64,000 bases of DNA from Thioalkalivibrio sp. ALJ12 (GTDB taxonomy: Bacteria; Pseudomonadota; Gammaproteobacteria; Ectothiorhodospirales; Ectothiorhodospiraceae): contig NZ_KB899540.1 in NCBI RefSeq assembly GCF_000378305.1, forward strand, positions 315,924 through 379,923, given 5' to 3'. The stretch's first letter is position 1; each line of letters opens with the position of its first letter. The notes under the pieces were generated by a model, which saw nothing but the letters and a program-made list of their open reading frames with translations, was not told the origin of the DNA and ran no database searches. Below are positions 1 to 9,143 of this stretch, piece after piece. The translations under genes were made by a program, and so were the position numbers.

Positions 1-27
1 AAGGCACCGTAAACTCCAGAAGCCGAA

Positions 28-750
28 CTAGTCCCACCCTGAGGGCGCGGGACAACGCCCCAGCGCCAGAACCCGGACAAGCTCAGGCGGCAAAGAGGGT
101 TCATGCCTGATGCTCGCGACCGCGGCGGGAAACAGCTGTTCGGCTAGATGGGCGAGCAGTTGCTCGCGGACGCGGGTGGCGTCCACCGGGCCGAGCAGAT
201 GCTGCATGGAGGTCGCGGCGAGGCCGGGATAGCCACAGGGGTTCATGCGCTGAAACGGCGCCAGATCCGGGGCGATGTTCAGCGCCAGCCCATGGATGCT
301 GCGCCCGTGCCGGATGCGCAGCCCGAGCGCCGCAATCTTGGCCCCGTCCACATATACCCCTGGCGCCTTTTCCCGGCGCTGCGCGTGGATACCCCATTGC
401 GCGAGCGTATCGATCACCGCCTGCTCCAGGCCTTCGACCAGACGCCGGACCCCGATCCCCAGTCGCGGCAGATCCACCAGCGTGTAGATGACCAGTTGTC
501 CGGGGCCGTGCCAGGTCACCTGTCCCCCGCGATCGATCGCGATCACCGGCGTCGCGCCGGGGTCCAGCAGATGCTCGGGGCGGCCATTACGGCCCTGGGT
601 GAAGACGGGGGGGTGTTCAACGCACCAGAACGCGTCCGGCCGGGTCGCATCGCGCTCCCGGGCCTGGAGTTGCATCGCCTGCCAGACAGGTACGTAGGGC
701 TGCATACCCAGCAGGCGGGCCACGGGCCCGGGGACGAGCGGACCGGTCAC
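28..750 (-). CDS. lipB: Octanoyl-[acyl carrier protein]:protein N-octanoyltransferase LipB
   Basis: LipB moves the octanoyl group from ACP to the lipoyl domains of 2-oxoacid dehydrogenases and glycine cleavage H protein, the first step of endogenous lipoate synthesis in the cytoplasm. The 240-residue product has the family landmarks: [13 protein letters not shown] at about 74-86, the catalytic Lys in [10 protein letters not shown] (K138) and the acyl-binding Cys in MNPCGY (C172). Start is a GTG that overlaps the ybeD stop (GTGA), so translation is probably coupled. It ends the mrdA-rodA-mltB-rlpA-dacA-dat-ybeD run. Bases 1-27 contain GGAG followed by GTG on the minus strand, which could be the start of lipA just outside the window, but too little is visible to call it. 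Confidence 0.96.
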   Translation of the reverse strand: MTGPLVPGPVARLLGMQPYVPVWQAMQLQARERDATRPDAFWCVEHPPVFTQGRNGRPEHLLDPGATPVIAIDRGGQVTWHGPGQLVIYTLVDLPRLGIGVRRLVEGLEQAVIDTLAQWGIHAQRREKAPGVYVDGAKIAALGLRIRHGRSIHGLALNIAPDLAPFQRMNPCGYPGLAATSMQHLLGPVDATRVREQLLAHLAEQLFPAAVASIRHEPSLPPELVRVLALGRCPAPSGWD

Positions 751-1016
751 AGGATCATGCGGACCCGGTCGCAGCGCCCCAGGGCCCGGTAGAGGTCATC
801 GAGCTGGGCCTGACTGGTCGCGGTGAAGGTGATGGTGATGCCGACGAAACGCCCGCCACTGGAGGCGCGCTGCTGGATCACGGCGTCGTCCGGGTCCGGC
901 ACATGCTCGGCCACACAGGCCTCCACGGCCTCCAGGAGCTCCGGGTGCGAGTCGCCCATGACCTTGATCGGAAAACGACAGGGAAACTCGATCAGGCTTT
1001 CGCGCTCGTCTGTCAT
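747..1016 (-). CDS. ybeD: YbeD/DUF493 family protein
   Basis: A small cytoplasmic protein of 89 residues beginning [20 protein letters not shown] and ending in a basic/hydrophobic strand. The FPxxFPIKVMG start, the central VxQRxSSGGRFVxI block and the length match the YbeD/DUF493 family, a ferredoxin-like fold conserved beside lipB and dacA. The family's molecular role is not firmly established; an ACT-like regulatory fold has been described. The open frame runs 42 codons further upstream, but that part lies inside the aminotransferase gene. The ATG at 1016 overlaps the aminotransferase stop as ATGA and gives the family length. Confidence 0.9.
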   Translation of the reverse strand: MTDERESLIEFPCRFPIKVMGDSHPELLEAVEACVAEHVPDPDDAVIQQRASSGGRFVGITITFTATSQAQLDDLYRALGRCDRVRMIL

Positions 1017-1897
1017 GCGCACCCCTCGACTGGTGCCCGGGACGGGTGAGCGTCGCGCTTTGCCTGCTGATACGCGGCATGAACGGCCTGCCAGCCCGGG
1101 CCCGGGACCCCGGCTCCGACCGGATGGCCGTCGAGCCGACAAACCGGCAGGAGCTCCTTGGTGGAACTGGTCAGCCAGATCTCGTCGGCCGCACGCAACT
1201 GGGACTCGGACAGATCACGCTCCACAACATCGAGACCGCACTGGGCGGCCAAGCGCAGGACCAGGGCCCTTGTTACCCCCGGGAGCAGCGATGATGCCAG
1301 CGGAGGCGTAACCAGCGTGCCGTCGACGAGGGCGAACACATTGCTGGCCGCACCCTCCGTCACCTGACCGTCGCGCAACAGGATGGCCTCGACTGCATCC
1401 TGTTCGCGGGCCTCCTGACGCGCGAGCACGTTGGCCAGCAGCGTAGTGGCCTTGATGTCACAGCGGGACCAGCGCGTATCGGGCCCCGTCACCGCCGCGA
1501 CCCCGGCCTGGCGGATCGTGTCCGCCAGGGGCGCGATCGGATTCGCCATCGCAAAGACCGTGGGCGGCCCGCCGGCGGGAAAGGCGTGGTCGCGCGGGGC
1601 AACCCCGCGCGTGACCTGCAGGTACAGCCCGAGATCGATGGGCACATCCCCCTCGTTGCGCCGGACGAGCTCCTCCAGCATGCCCCGCCACTGGTCGAAC
1701 GACAGCGGCGATTCGAGGCGGATGGCGTCCAGCGAGCGCTGCAGCCGCTCAAGGTGTTCCGTCAGCAGAAACAGCTGCCCGGCGTAGCTGGGGATTACCT
1801 CGTAGACCGAGTCCCCGAACAGGAATCCGCGATCCAGCGGGGAGATACGCACCGATTCGAGCGGCATGAAGTCGCCATTGAAATACGCAACGCTCAC
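1013..1897 (-). CDS. dat: Class IV aminotransferase, probable D-amino acid (D-alanine) transaminase
   Basis: A PLP enzyme of fold type IV, 294 residues. The N-terminal YFNGDFMPLESVRISPLDRG block, the PLP lysine in RCDIKATTLLANV (K149) and the TEGAASNVF loop (Glu about 181) are visible. The class also contains branched-chain aminotransferase and aminodeoxychorismate lyase. The start pattern and the position between a D-Ala-D-Ala carboxypeptidase gene and ybeD favour D-amino acid transaminase, which would interconvert D-Ala, D-Glu and other D-amino acids for wall synthesis. It starts 12 bases after the dacA stop and overlaps ybeD by four bases, so it is part of the wall operon. Substrate is inferred, not shown. 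Confidence 0.82.
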   Translation of the reverse strand: MSVAYFNGDFMPLESVRISPLDRGFLFGDSVYEVIPSYAGQLFLLTEHLERLQRSLDAIRLESPLSFDQWRGMLEELVRRNEGDVPIDLGLYLQVTRGVAPRDHAFPAGGPPTVFAMANPIAPLADTIRQAGVAAVTGPDTRWSRCDIKATTLLANVLARQEAREQDAVEAILLRDGQVTEGAASNVFALVDGTLVTPPLASSLLPGVTRALVLRLAAQCGLDVVERDLSESQLRAADEIWLTSSTKELLPVCRLDGHPVGAGVPGPGWQAVHAAYQQAKRDAHPSRAPVEGCA

Positions 1898-1909
1898 ACT
1901 CGCCCCGAG

Positions 1910-3157
1910 TCAGAACGGCCAGACCGAGCGCAGCGACAAGGCAGCACCATCCCATAGGCGACGCACCAGCCCGCCCTCCTCGATCTCTTCAAGGGCGACG
2001 ACCGGCTGCTGCCCGATCAACTCGCCATTGAGACGGGCCTGCACCTCGCCCACGGCGGCCCCTGCGGCCAGCGGCGCTTCCAGCGGCTGGTTCAATTCCA
2101 TTGTGGCCTCAAGGTTGTCACCGCGGCCCGGGGGCACGATCACCCAGAAATCCTCGGCCAGCCCGACGGACACCTCGCTATCCGCACCACGATAGATGCG
2201 CGGGCTGCCCAGCTGCGTCCCCGCCTCGAACAGACGCTGGGGTTCGGTAAAACGCATGCCCCAGTTGACCAGGGCCTGCGACTCGTTGGCCCGACGCGTA
2301 CCACCCTCCTGGTGGTTGGAGGCCTCGATGCCCAGCACCACGGCGATCAGGCGGCGATCGCTGCGCTTCGCCGACGAGACCAGGTTGTAACCGGCCGCAG
2401 AGGTCCAGCCGGTCTTCAGGCCATCGAAACCGGCGTCACGCCAAAGGAGCATGTTGCGGTTACTCTGCGAGATATCGTTGAACTCGAACGAGCGCTCGCT
2501 GTAATAGCCGTAAAGGTCGGGGAACTCGCGAATCAGCGCCCGAGCCAGCAGCGCCATATCCTGAGCAGAGGTGGATTGCGGCTCATCGGAAGGCAGCCCG
2601 TGCGAGTTGGTGAAATACGAGTTCATCATCCCGAGTTCACGCGCCTGGCTGTTCATCATGTCGACGAACGCCCCCTCGGAACCGGCCACAGCCTCGGCGA
2701 GCGCGGTGGAGGCATCGTTTCCGGACTGGATGATCATCCCGCGCAGCAGGTCCTCGACCTTCACCTCGTCGCCGACCTCAATAAACATGCGCGACGCGCC
2801 CCGCATACCCGTGCGCCAGGCCCGCTCGCTGATGGTCACCGTGTCCTCGAGCCCCAGCCGCCCGTCGCGAATCTCGCCGAACACGACGTAGGCCGTCATC
2901 AGCTTGGTCAGGCTCGCGGGTTCGCGATCAACATCCGCCTCGCGCGAGGCCAGCACCAGACCGGAATCGAAGTCCATCAGCGCATAGCTCTTCGCCGTCA
3001 CGTCAGAGGGCGGGCTGGGGATCCCGCTTGGCATGGCCCCACCACTGCCCGGAACCGGCAGGGGCTCACCCGCCATCGCCGGCATGGCGGCAACGCACAC
3101 GGCCAGGGAGAGGGTCATCAGGGCGCGGCGGGCGACAGAATGGAGCGGGGGGATCAT
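1910..3157 (-). CDS. dacA: D-alanyl-D-alanine carboxypeptidase, PBP5/6 family
   Basis: A periplasmic DD-carboxypeptidase that trims the terminal D-Ala of peptidoglycan pentapeptides. The 415-residue product has a cleavable signal (about 1-29, ending AMPAMAG). All three serine-transferase motifs follow: SLTK (S82, K85), SGN about residue 145 and KTG about 250. Then comes the C-terminal beta domain and a final amphipathic stretch rich in Trp, Leu and Arg that anchors the family to the inner membrane. The ATG at 3157 is chosen because AGGAGG lies just upstream; the frame is open 28 codons further with no such site. It is followed 12 bases later by the aminotransferase. PBP5 and PBP6 cannot be told apart here. 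Confidence 0.95.
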   Translation of the reverse strand: MIPPLHSVARRALMTLSLAVCVAAMPAMAGEPLPVPGSGGAMPSGIPSPPSDVTAKSYALMDFDSGLVLASREADVDREPASLTKLMTAYVVFGEIRDGRLGLEDTVTISERAWRTGMRGASRMFIEVGDEVKVEDLLRGMIIQSGNDASTALAEAVAGSEGAFVDMMNSQARELGMMNSYFTNSHGLPSDEPQSTSAQDMALLARALIREFPDLYGYYSERSFEFNDISQSNRNMLLWRDAGFDGLKTGWTSAAGYNLVSSAKRSDRRLIAVVLGIEASNHQEGGTRRANESQALVNWGMRFTEPQRLFEAGTQLGSPRIYRGADSEVSVGLAEDFWVIVPPGRGDNLEATMELNQPLEAPLAAGAAVGEVQARLNGELIGQQPVVALEEIEEGGLVRRLWDGAALSLRSVWPF

Positions 3158-3261
3158 GGTGGTTCGAGGCCTCCTGTAGAGATGGCTAACGATAGCAGAC
3201 CGGCCCCGAGCAGATGAACGCAAACGGGCCCGGCGGCACAAAAACTGAGCGATACGCGATG

Positions 3262-4266
3262 TCAGTCGTCAACGATGCGGTAGTCGACGTGGGCGGCCTC
3301 CTGCAGGCGCTCGGTCGCCTCCTGCAGCTCGACCTCTTCCAGCGGGCCGATACGCACCCGATGCAGATCCGCCTGCTCGTCGCGTTCCAGCGTCGAGATC
3401 TCGATCGACTCGAAGCCCAGGGCCTCGAGATCGCGCCGGATCTCCTCCGCCGTTCGGCGTTCGGAAAACGCCCCGATCTGCACCCAGCGGCCGTTGTTCG
3501 CGACGGCCTCTGGGGCGTTCGCTTCGGTAGCAGCGCGCGCGTCATCAGACGATGTCGCGACCGGGCTGCTGCCGCCCCCCTGGCTGGCCTCGGCGAGCTC
3601 GATGGGTTCCGGCACCGGCGGGCGCGATTCGGCCACACGCGGCGAATCGACGTCTTCCGGCCCCACGGCACGAATGCGCACCGGGGCCACACCGGCATCG
3701 GTCATGTCCAGCCGATGCGCCGCCGCATAGGAGAGGTCGATGATGCGTTCATCCACAAAGGGCCCGCGATCATTGACCCGCACAATCACGCGGCGGTCAT
3801 TCTCCAGGTTCACGACCTCGACATAGGTCGGCAGCGGGAGCGTCTTGTGGGCTGCCGTCATCGCATACATGTCGTAGGGCTCGCCACTGGAGGTTCGCCG
3901 GCCGTGGAACTTGGTCCCGTACCACGAGGCCAGACCCTCTTCCTCGAAGCCGGTGCTGGTGCGCAGGGTACGGTAACGCTGCCCGAAGACCTCGTACTCG
4001 GGCGGGTTCCCGTAGCGACTCGGGGGCTCGTCGGTCGGCACTGCGTCGGGGATCAGCGCCAGATCCTGCGGGATGTCATCCGGGTCCGGGTAGGCGTCAT
4101 ACGCCGCATCGCCCAGCGGGCGATCCGGGTCTGCCTTGCGATCGGGGGCCGACGAGCAGCCGGCCAGCATCAGCGCGAACAACACCGCCGGCGCGGCGGC
4201 GGCCGCGCCAGGGCGGCACCGTTTACTCGGCAAAGGCCTCGGCCAGCTGGTGGACGGCCATCGCAT
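3262..4266 (-). CDS. rlpA: RlpA family septal ring lytic transglycosylase, SPOR-domain lipoprotein
   Basis: RlpA cleaves naked glycan strands at the division site. A lipoprotein signal ends in LMLAGC (Cys37 from the start used). The double-psi beta barrel runs from about 95 to 185 and carries the key patterns ASWYGTKFHGRRTSSG and VRVNDRGPF. A linker rich in Pro, Glu and Ala follows, then a C-terminal SPOR domain (about 260-334, starting GRWVQIGAF) that binds glycan lacking stem peptides. The start is uncertain: the ATG at 4266 overlaps the end of mltB by 44 bases, while an in-frame TTG 13 codons in gives a tighter lipoprotein signal. Its position after mltB and before dacA matches wall gene clusters of Gammaproteobacteria. 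Confidence 0.93.
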   Translation of the reverse strand: MRWPSTSWPRPLPSKRCRPGAAAAAPAVLFALMLAGCSSAPDRKADPDRPLGDAAYDAYPDPDDIPQDLALIPDAVPTDEPPSRYGNPPEYEVFGQRYRTLRTSTGFEEEGLASWYGTKFHGRRTSSGEPYDMYAMTAAHKTLPLPTYVEVVNLENDRRVIVRVNDRGPFVDERIIDLSYAAAHRLDMTDAGVAPVRIRAVGPEDVDSPRVAESRPPVPEPIELAEASQGGGSSPVATSSDDARAATEANAPEAVANNGRWVQIGAFSERRTAEEIRRDLEALGFESIEISTLERDEQADLHRVRIGPLEEVELQEATERLQEAAHVDYRIVDD

Positions 4267-5248
4267 ACAGCGGGCTCCGGTTGTAGCGGGTGATCACATA
4301 GAAATTGGGATAGCCAAGATAGTATTCATACCCGTCCTCGCCCTCGAGGCGAATGAACGAGTACTTCCCGTCCTCGGCCACGGACTCGTCGGGATAGATG
4401 CCGTGCTCGGCGAGTTCGTCGAGATCAAAGCGGGCCTGGTAATTGCGGCTGATCAGCTCCTCGTGGGCATCGCCCTCGACCCGGGCGCGTGCCACCACCG
4501 GCTCACCGGTCTGCCAGCCATGCTCGCGGAAGTAGTTGGCGACACTGCCGATCGCATCCGGCCAGGAGTTCAGCAGGTCCCGGCGACCATCGCCGTCGAA
4601 GTCCACCGCGTAGTGACGGTAGCTGGACGAGATGAACTGTCCGCGCCCCATCGCGCCGGCGTAGGAGCCCCGTGTCTCGCGGACATCCAGGTCCTCCTCC
4701 TGCACCAGGGTCAAAAACTCGCCCAGTTCGCGGCGGAAGAAGTCCGCGCGCGGCGGGTAGTCAAATCCCAGCGTGACCAGCGCATCGAACACTCGGAAGC
4801 CCCCGGTGTTGCGCCCGTAGTTGGTCTCCACGCCGATGATCGCCGTGATCATCGCCTGCTCGACGCCGAAGGTCTCCTCGGCGCGCGCGAGGGTCTCGGC
4901 CTGCTCTTCCATAAAGCGCTCGCCGCGCTCGATGCGCAGGTCGTTCACGAAGATCGGGCGATAGTCCTTCCAGGGGCGCGCCTCGGCAGGGGCCGAGATC
5001 AGGTCGAGGATGCGTTGCTGGGGATCGGCCTCGGCGAACATACTCTCCAGCTCGTCGCGATCCATGCCCGCCTCGACCTGCTCGTCGATAAAGGCCTGGA
5101 CCTCCTCGCGCTCCAGGTACGGCGGATCACCGGCGCGAAACTCGGACCCCGAGACGTTCGACAGGGAGCAGGCCCCCAGTGACAGGATCAACCCGGCCTG
5201 CAAGAGGACGGAACGAAGGGTGCCCAGCGGGCGGAGGTTGAGGGTCAT
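4223..5248 (-). CDS. mltB: Membrane-bound lytic murein transglycosylase B
   Basis: A family 3 lytic transglycosylase that cuts MurNAc-GlcNAc bonds with 1,6-anhydro product formation. The 341-residue protein has a lipobox LGAC (Cys27), then the catalytic glutamate in IIGVETNYGRNTGG (E141), the GAMGRGQFISSSYRHYAVD substrate-groove block and NSWPDAIGSVANYF. These are strong MltB signatures. The lipid anchor suggests the inner face of the outer membrane. The start overlaps the rodA stop by four bases (ATGA), placing it in translational coupling with the elongasome gene, and its end overlaps the likely rlpA start. Confidence 0.95.
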   Translation of the reverse strand: MTLNLRPLGTLRSVLLQAGLILSLGACSLSNVSGSEFRAGDPPYLEREEVQAFIDEQVEAGMDRDELESMFAEADPQQRILDLISAPAEARPWKDYRPIFVNDLRIERGERFMEEQAETLARAEETFGVEQAMITAIIGVETNYGRNTGGFRVFDALVTLGFDYPPRADFFRRELGEFLTLVQEEDLDVRETRGSYAGAMGRGQFISSSYRHYAVDFDGDGRRDLLNSWPDAIGSVANYFREHGWQTGEPVVARARVEGDAHEELISRNYQARFDLDELAEHGIYPDESVAEDGKYSFIRLEGEDGYEYYLGYPNFYVITRYNRSPLYAMAVHQLAEAFAE

Positions 5249-6363
5249 CGATTCACCAGGCGCTTTTGCGACGCAATGCTCATGAGAATACCGAAGGCGA
5301 CCATAAGCGTCACCAATGATGTGCCGCCGTAGCTCACCAGCGGAAGCGGCACGCCGACCACGGGCAGAAGCCCTGTCACCATCGCGATGTTGACCACCAT
5401 ATAGACGGCGAAGGTCAGCGCCAGGCTACCGCCCAGCAAACGGGCGAAGCGATCCTGAGCGAGGGCCGAGATCCACAGCCCGCGCGCCACGATCGCAAAA
5501 TACAGCAACAACAGGAGTGCGACACCGATAAACCCGAATTCCTCGGCGTATACCGCAAAAATGAAATCCGTGGAACGCTCGGGCAGAAAGTCGAGGTGCG
5601 ACTGCGTGCCATTCAGCCAGCCCTTGCCGTACAGCCCGCCGGAGCCGATCGCGATCTTCGACTGGATGATGTGATAACCGGTCCCCAGCGGATCCGACTC
5701 CGGATTGAACAGGGTCAGCACCCGCTGGCGCTGATAGTCATGCATCTGCAACCACAACGCCGGGATCGCGGCGGCCGCGGCCAGTCCCAGCCCGACGAAC
5801 CAGCGCCAGCTCAGCCCCGCCAGGAAAATCACCAGGAAACCAGCGGCACCCACCAGCATCGCGGTCCCCAGATCCGGCTGGCGCATGATCAGAAAAACGG
5901 GCACCAGGATCAGGGGCACCGTCACCAGCAGGTCGCGAAAACGCGGCCGATCGTTGCGAGTGGACAGGTACCAGGCGACCATCATCGGCACCGCCAGCTT
6001 CATGATCTCGGAGGGCTGGAAGCGCATGAAGCCGAGATCCAGCCAGCGTCGCGCCCCCTTGCCGATCTCGCCGGCGACCATGACCGCCAGCAGTAGCGCG
6101 ACACCAGCCACAAACAGCCAAGGCGCGAGGGACCGCAGGGTGCGCACCGGGATCTGCGCGACCAGCACCATCGCGGTCACGCCGAGTCCGATGCGCATGG
6201 CCTGACGCTCCAGGGCAATCATGCTCTCGCCGGAGGCACTGAACAGCACCGCCAGCCCCACCAGCAGCAAGATGCCGATCAGCACCAGCAGCACGCCATC
6301 CAGGCGCAGGCGCCCCAGCACCCACTGCCCTAGCGGCATCTCGCGCCCCGTCACGCTGATCAT
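5245..6363 (-). CDS. rodA: Peptidoglycan glycosyltransferase RodA (SEDS family)
   Basis: RodA polymerises lipid II during cell elongation, working with PBP2. The 372-residue product has about ten hydrophobic segments. SEDS motifs are visible: GKGARRWLDLGFMRFQPSE in the central extracellular loop, RQPDLGTAML, and the C-terminal GVPLPLVSYGGTSLV. The ATG at 6363 overlaps the mrdA stop as ATGA. The open frame extends 59 codons upstream but only as Arg/Gly-rich shadow coding inside mrdA. The mrdA-rodA pair with a four-base overlap is the standard order and implies fixed expression stoichiometry. Confidence 0.97.
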   Translation of the reverse strand: MISVTGREMPLGQWVLGRLRLDGVLLVLIGILLLVGLAVLFSASGESMIALERQAMRIGLGVTAMVLVAQIPVRTLRSLAPWLFVAGVALLLAVMVAGEIGKGARRWLDLGFMRFQPSEIMKLAVPMMVAWYLSTRNDRPRFRDLLVTVPLILVPVFLIMRQPDLGTAMLVGAAGFLVIFLAGLSWRWFVGLGLAAAAAIPALWLQMHDYQRQRVLTLFNPESDPLGTGYHIIQSKIAIGSGGLYGKGWLNGTQSHLDFLPERSTDFIFAVYAEEFGFIGVALLLLLYFAIVARGLWISALAQDRFARLLGGSLALTFAVYMVVNIAMVTGLLPVVGVPLPLVSYGGTSLVTLMVAFGILMSIASQKRLVNR

Positions 6364-8240
6364 TCGTCCTCCGCCACGTCGAGCGTCATTCCGGCGTCGC
6401 CTTTCAGGAAGGCGTCCATCACCTCGCGGGCCACCGGGGCCGCCACACGACCGCCCGAGCCGCCGTGCTCGACCAGCACGGCCACCGCGATCTGCGGATC
6501 GTCCGCGGGCGCATAGCCCACGAACAGGGCGTGATCCCACAGATGCCGGGGCAGCTCGTCCTCGTCGTACTCCTCGTCCTGGCCCAGCCCGAAGACCTGC
6601 GAAGTGCCGGTCTTGCCCGCGATGCGGTAGTTCGTCGGCGGGCGGCTGCCAATCGAACCCCAGGCGGTGCCGTGGCGCGTATGTACGGCCTCGATCAGTG
6701 ATTCGTGAATCGTGTCCCAGTGCTCCGGGGCCGCCTGCACCGGCTCGCGAGGCTGCGGCAGCAGCCGTTCGAGTTCGCCGTTGCCATTGTCCATCGACTG
6801 CAGCAGGCGCGGCTGGATGCGCTGCCCGCGCCCGGCCAGCGTCGCCGTGAAGTCCGCCATCTGCAGCGGTGTCGACAGCATGTAGCCCTGGCCAATCGCG
6901 GTGATCAGGGTCTCGCCGGGGAACCAGACCTGGTCGTGTGTCGCTCGCTTCCAGTCACGGCTGGGCAGGATACCTGCGCGCTCGCCCGTGGCGTCGATAC
7001 CGACGCGCTGCCCAAGCCCGAATGCCCCCAGCATCGGCACCATGCGGTCGATCCCCATCGTATGCGCAAGGTCGTAGAAATACACGTCGGAGGAGACCGC
7101 GATGGCGCGCGACATGTCGACCCAGCCATGCCCCTCCCGGCGCCAGTCACGATAGCGACGCTCATGGCCGGGGATCTGAAAATAGCCACGGGCGAACATC
7201 CGACGATCCGCGGTGGTAATCCCCTCGTCCAGCGCGGCCAGCCCCACCAGGGGTTTGACCGTGGAGCCCGGCGGATACTGCCCGGTCAGGGCGCGATTGA
7301 ACAACGGCCGCGCGGGGTCAGATTGAAGATCGGAAAAGGCGGCCTGGGAGATGCCGTGCACGAACATCTCGGGGTCGAATCCCGGGGCACTGACCAGCGC
7401 CAGCACCTCGCCGTTGTTCGGGTCCAGGGCGACAATCGCACCCCGCCGGCCCGCCAGCGACCGGTAAGCGGCACGCTGCAGGTCCGCGTCAATGGTGAGC
7501 GTAATGTCGGTACCGGCTTCCGGTGGTGTCACCGACAACTCGCGGATCACCCGTCCCTGGGCATTCACCTCTACCTGACGGTAGCCCGGGCGGCCGTGCA
7601 GCAGGTCCTCGTAGTAGCGCTCGATGCCGATCTTGCCGATATGCGAGCTGCCGGCATAGGCACGCGGGTCCACCCGCGCCAGGTCCTGCTCGTTGATCCG
7701 GCCCACGTACCCGACCACATGCGAGAACTTGTCACCGAGCGGATAGAAGCGCATCGGACGGGCCTCGATCTCCACCCCCGGCAACTCGTGCCGCGAGACC
7801 GCGATCCTGGCCACCGTGGTGTCGTCCAGGCCCGCCTTGAGCAGCACCGGCTGGAAGGGTCGGCGCTGGCGCACGCCGCGGCGGAAGCGTTCGATATCCG
7901 CGTCGGAGAGCTCGACAAAGTCATGCAGTCGTTCCAGGAGGTCATCGAGGTTGCCAGCCTGTTCAACCGTCACCTCCAGCTGGTAGGAGGCGCGGTTGCC
8001 CGCCAGCAACTGACCATTGCGATCCCGGATCACACCGCGACTGGGCGCAATCGGCTCCACCCGCAGCCGGTTGTTCTCCGACAGCGTGGTGAAATGGGTA
8101 TGCGCGCCGACCTGAAGCCCCGACAGGCGCCAGCCGATCAGGAGCAGGACCGCGGCGAGCAGGACCAGCGCCAGCAGGATGCGCACGGCATACCGCTGCT
8201 GGTCCTGTTGTTCCTGCCCGTAGTCATCGCGCCCGGCCAT
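6360..8240 (-). CDS. mrdA: Penicillin-binding protein 2 (elongation transpeptidase)
   Basis: The class B PBP that crosslinks new peptidoglycan along the side wall and activates RodA. In 626 residues it has a single N-terminal membrane anchor (about 19-38), a non-catalytic domain opening with APSRGVIRDRNG, and the transpeptidase domain. Its active-site motifs are STVK (S326, K329), SSD (383-385, where the E. coli enzyme has SCD) and KTGT (from 543). The ATG at 8240 is preferred; two TTG codons seven codons upstream are the only alternatives. It opens the wall-gene run. About 100 bases separate it from ppa, and no RlmH gene lies next to it here. Confidence 0.97.
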   Translation of the reverse strand: MAGRDDYGQEQQDQQRYAVRILLALVLLAAVLLLIGWRLSGLQVGAHTHFTTLSENNRLRVEPIAPSRGVIRDRNGQLLAGNRASYQLEVTVEQAGNLDDLLERLHDFVELSDADIERFRRGVRQRRPFQPVLLKAGLDDTTVARIAVSRHELPGVEIEARPMRFYPLGDKFSHVVGYVGRINEQDLARVDPRAYAGSSHIGKIGIERYYEDLLHGRPGYRQVEVNAQGRVIRELSVTPPEAGTDITLTIDADLQRAAYRSLAGRRGAIVALDPNNGEVLALVSAPGFDPEMFVHGISQAAFSDLQSDPARPLFNRALTGQYPPGSTVKPLVGLAALDEGITTADRRMFARGYFQIPGHERRYRDWRREGHGWVDMSRAIAVSSDVYFYDLAHTMGIDRMVPMLGAFGLGQRVGIDATGERAGILPSRDWKRATHDQVWFPGETLITAIGQGYMLSTPLQMADFTATLAGRGQRIQPRLLQSMDNGNGELERLLPQPREPVQAAPEHWDTIHESLIEAVHTRHGTAWGSIGSRPPTNYRIAGKTGTSQVFGLGQDEEYDEDELPRHLWDHALFVGYAPADDPQIAVAVLVEHGGSGGRVAAPVAREVMDAFLKGDAGMTLDVAEDE

Positions 8241-8344
8241 CTCAGCGGACCGCCACAACAACGAACGCCGCGCACCCGGCGACCCCCGACCCCGGGGATA
8301 CGGGGACGATCCACGCCACGCGCTGACGCCGGGCCGCTACCGGC

Positions 8345-8881
8345 TCAGATCTTGCTCTTCTGGTAACGCTTGTAGCTGGCAACAATCTCCGCCTTGGCCT
8401 CTTCGGCGCCTACCCAGCCCTCAACCTTGACCCACTTGCCCTTCTCCAGCTCCTTGTAGCGCTCAAAGAAGTGCTTGATCGAGTCCAGCAGTTCCTTCGG
8501 CACGTCTTCCGGGCCCTTGAATCGCTCGGACTGCGTGCACAGCTTGCTCACCGGAACCGCCAGGATCTTCGCGTCGACCCCGGCCTCGTCGGTCATTTTC
8601 AGCATGCCAATCGGGCGCGAGCGCACGACCGAGCCCGGCAACAGCGGCACCGGGGTGATCACCAGCACGTCCACCGGGTCGTTGTCTTCCGACTCCGTGT
8701 TCGGGATGAATCCGTAGTTGCACGGGTAGAACATTGCGACCGCCATAAAGCGATCGACCACCAGAGCCCCGCTGTCCTTGTCCATCTCGTACTTGACGGG
8801 CTGGCCCTGGGTGGGGATCTCGATCACCACGTTGATGTCGTTGGGGAGATCCTTGCCGGCTTCGATCTGGTTGAGGTCCAT
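8345..8881 (-). CDS. ppa: Inorganic pyrophosphatase (family I)
   Basis: The soluble family I enzyme hydrolyses pyrophosphate and so drives nucleotide and amino acid activation reactions. The 178-residue product has the metal-site signature [10 protein letters not shown] (aspartates about 66-71), the YGFIPNT strand and [13 protein letters not shown], all typical of bacterial hexameric PPases. The frame is open for 65 codons upstream, but [13 protein letters not shown] at 8881 is the family start and lies after the probable promoter. The gene is divergent from adk, with 262 bases between them that hold candidate promoters in both directions. Confidence 0.97.
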   Translation of the reverse strand: MDLNQIEAGKDLPNDINVVIEIPTQGQPVKYEMDKDSGALVVDRFMAVAMFYPCNYGFIPNTESEDNDPVDVLVITPVPLLPGSVVRSRPIGMLKMTDEAGVDAKILAVPVSKLCTQSERFKGPEDVPKELLDSIKHFFERYKELEKGKWVKVEGWVGAEEAKAEIVASYKRYQKSKI

Positions 8882-8917
8882 GCTTGAGTATATTCCGATT
8901 ATTTTGAAGAGCGGGGC

Positions 8918-8946
8918 ATTATACAGGGGAGAGCCTCCGCAATGGC
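8918..8946 (-). promoter_or_regulatory. Possible sigma-70 promoter of ppa
   Basis: A perfect TATAAT lies on the minus strand at 8918-8923, about 37 bases before the ppa ATG. The hexamer 17 bases upstream (GCCATT) is a poor -35. A second, weaker TATACT lies only a few bases before the ATG and is unlikely to be used. Only the -10 is convincing. Confidence 0.4.
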
Positions 8947-8990
8947 ACCCGTCGCCGTCAGGCCAGGGAGCCACGGGCTGTATTGAGCGG

Positions 8991-9020
8991 TTGCGGCCGA
9001 TTACCCTCAGGCGGTATAAG
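8991..9020 (+). promoter_or_regulatory. Possible sigma-70 promoter of adk
   Basis: TTGCGG at 8991 and TATAAG at 9015 are separated by 18 bases, an acceptable sigma-70 arrangement about 125 bases upstream of the adk ATG. It lies back to back with the ppa promoter candidate. Confidence 0.42.
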
Positions 9021-9143
9021 ACCGCGCTCGGGAAACGGTTTGCGCCGCACCGCCGCGGCCCTTTCACGATAGCCATTCACCGTGCCGCCTCGTACCCGGC
9101 TTGTGCTGCGGTTCGGCGTCGCACCCGGCAGCAGGAGTCAGCC

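Noticed and set aside
1-27. A possible lipA start on the minus strand (GGAG then GTG).
   Set aside because: Only two codons would be visible; the gene cannot be confirmed from this window.
4136-5182. Long open frames antisense to mltB, rlpA, mrdA, spoT and obgE.
   Set aside because: Each lies wholly opposite a well-identified gene and shows no recognisable domain. GC-rich third positions suppress stops on the opposite strand.
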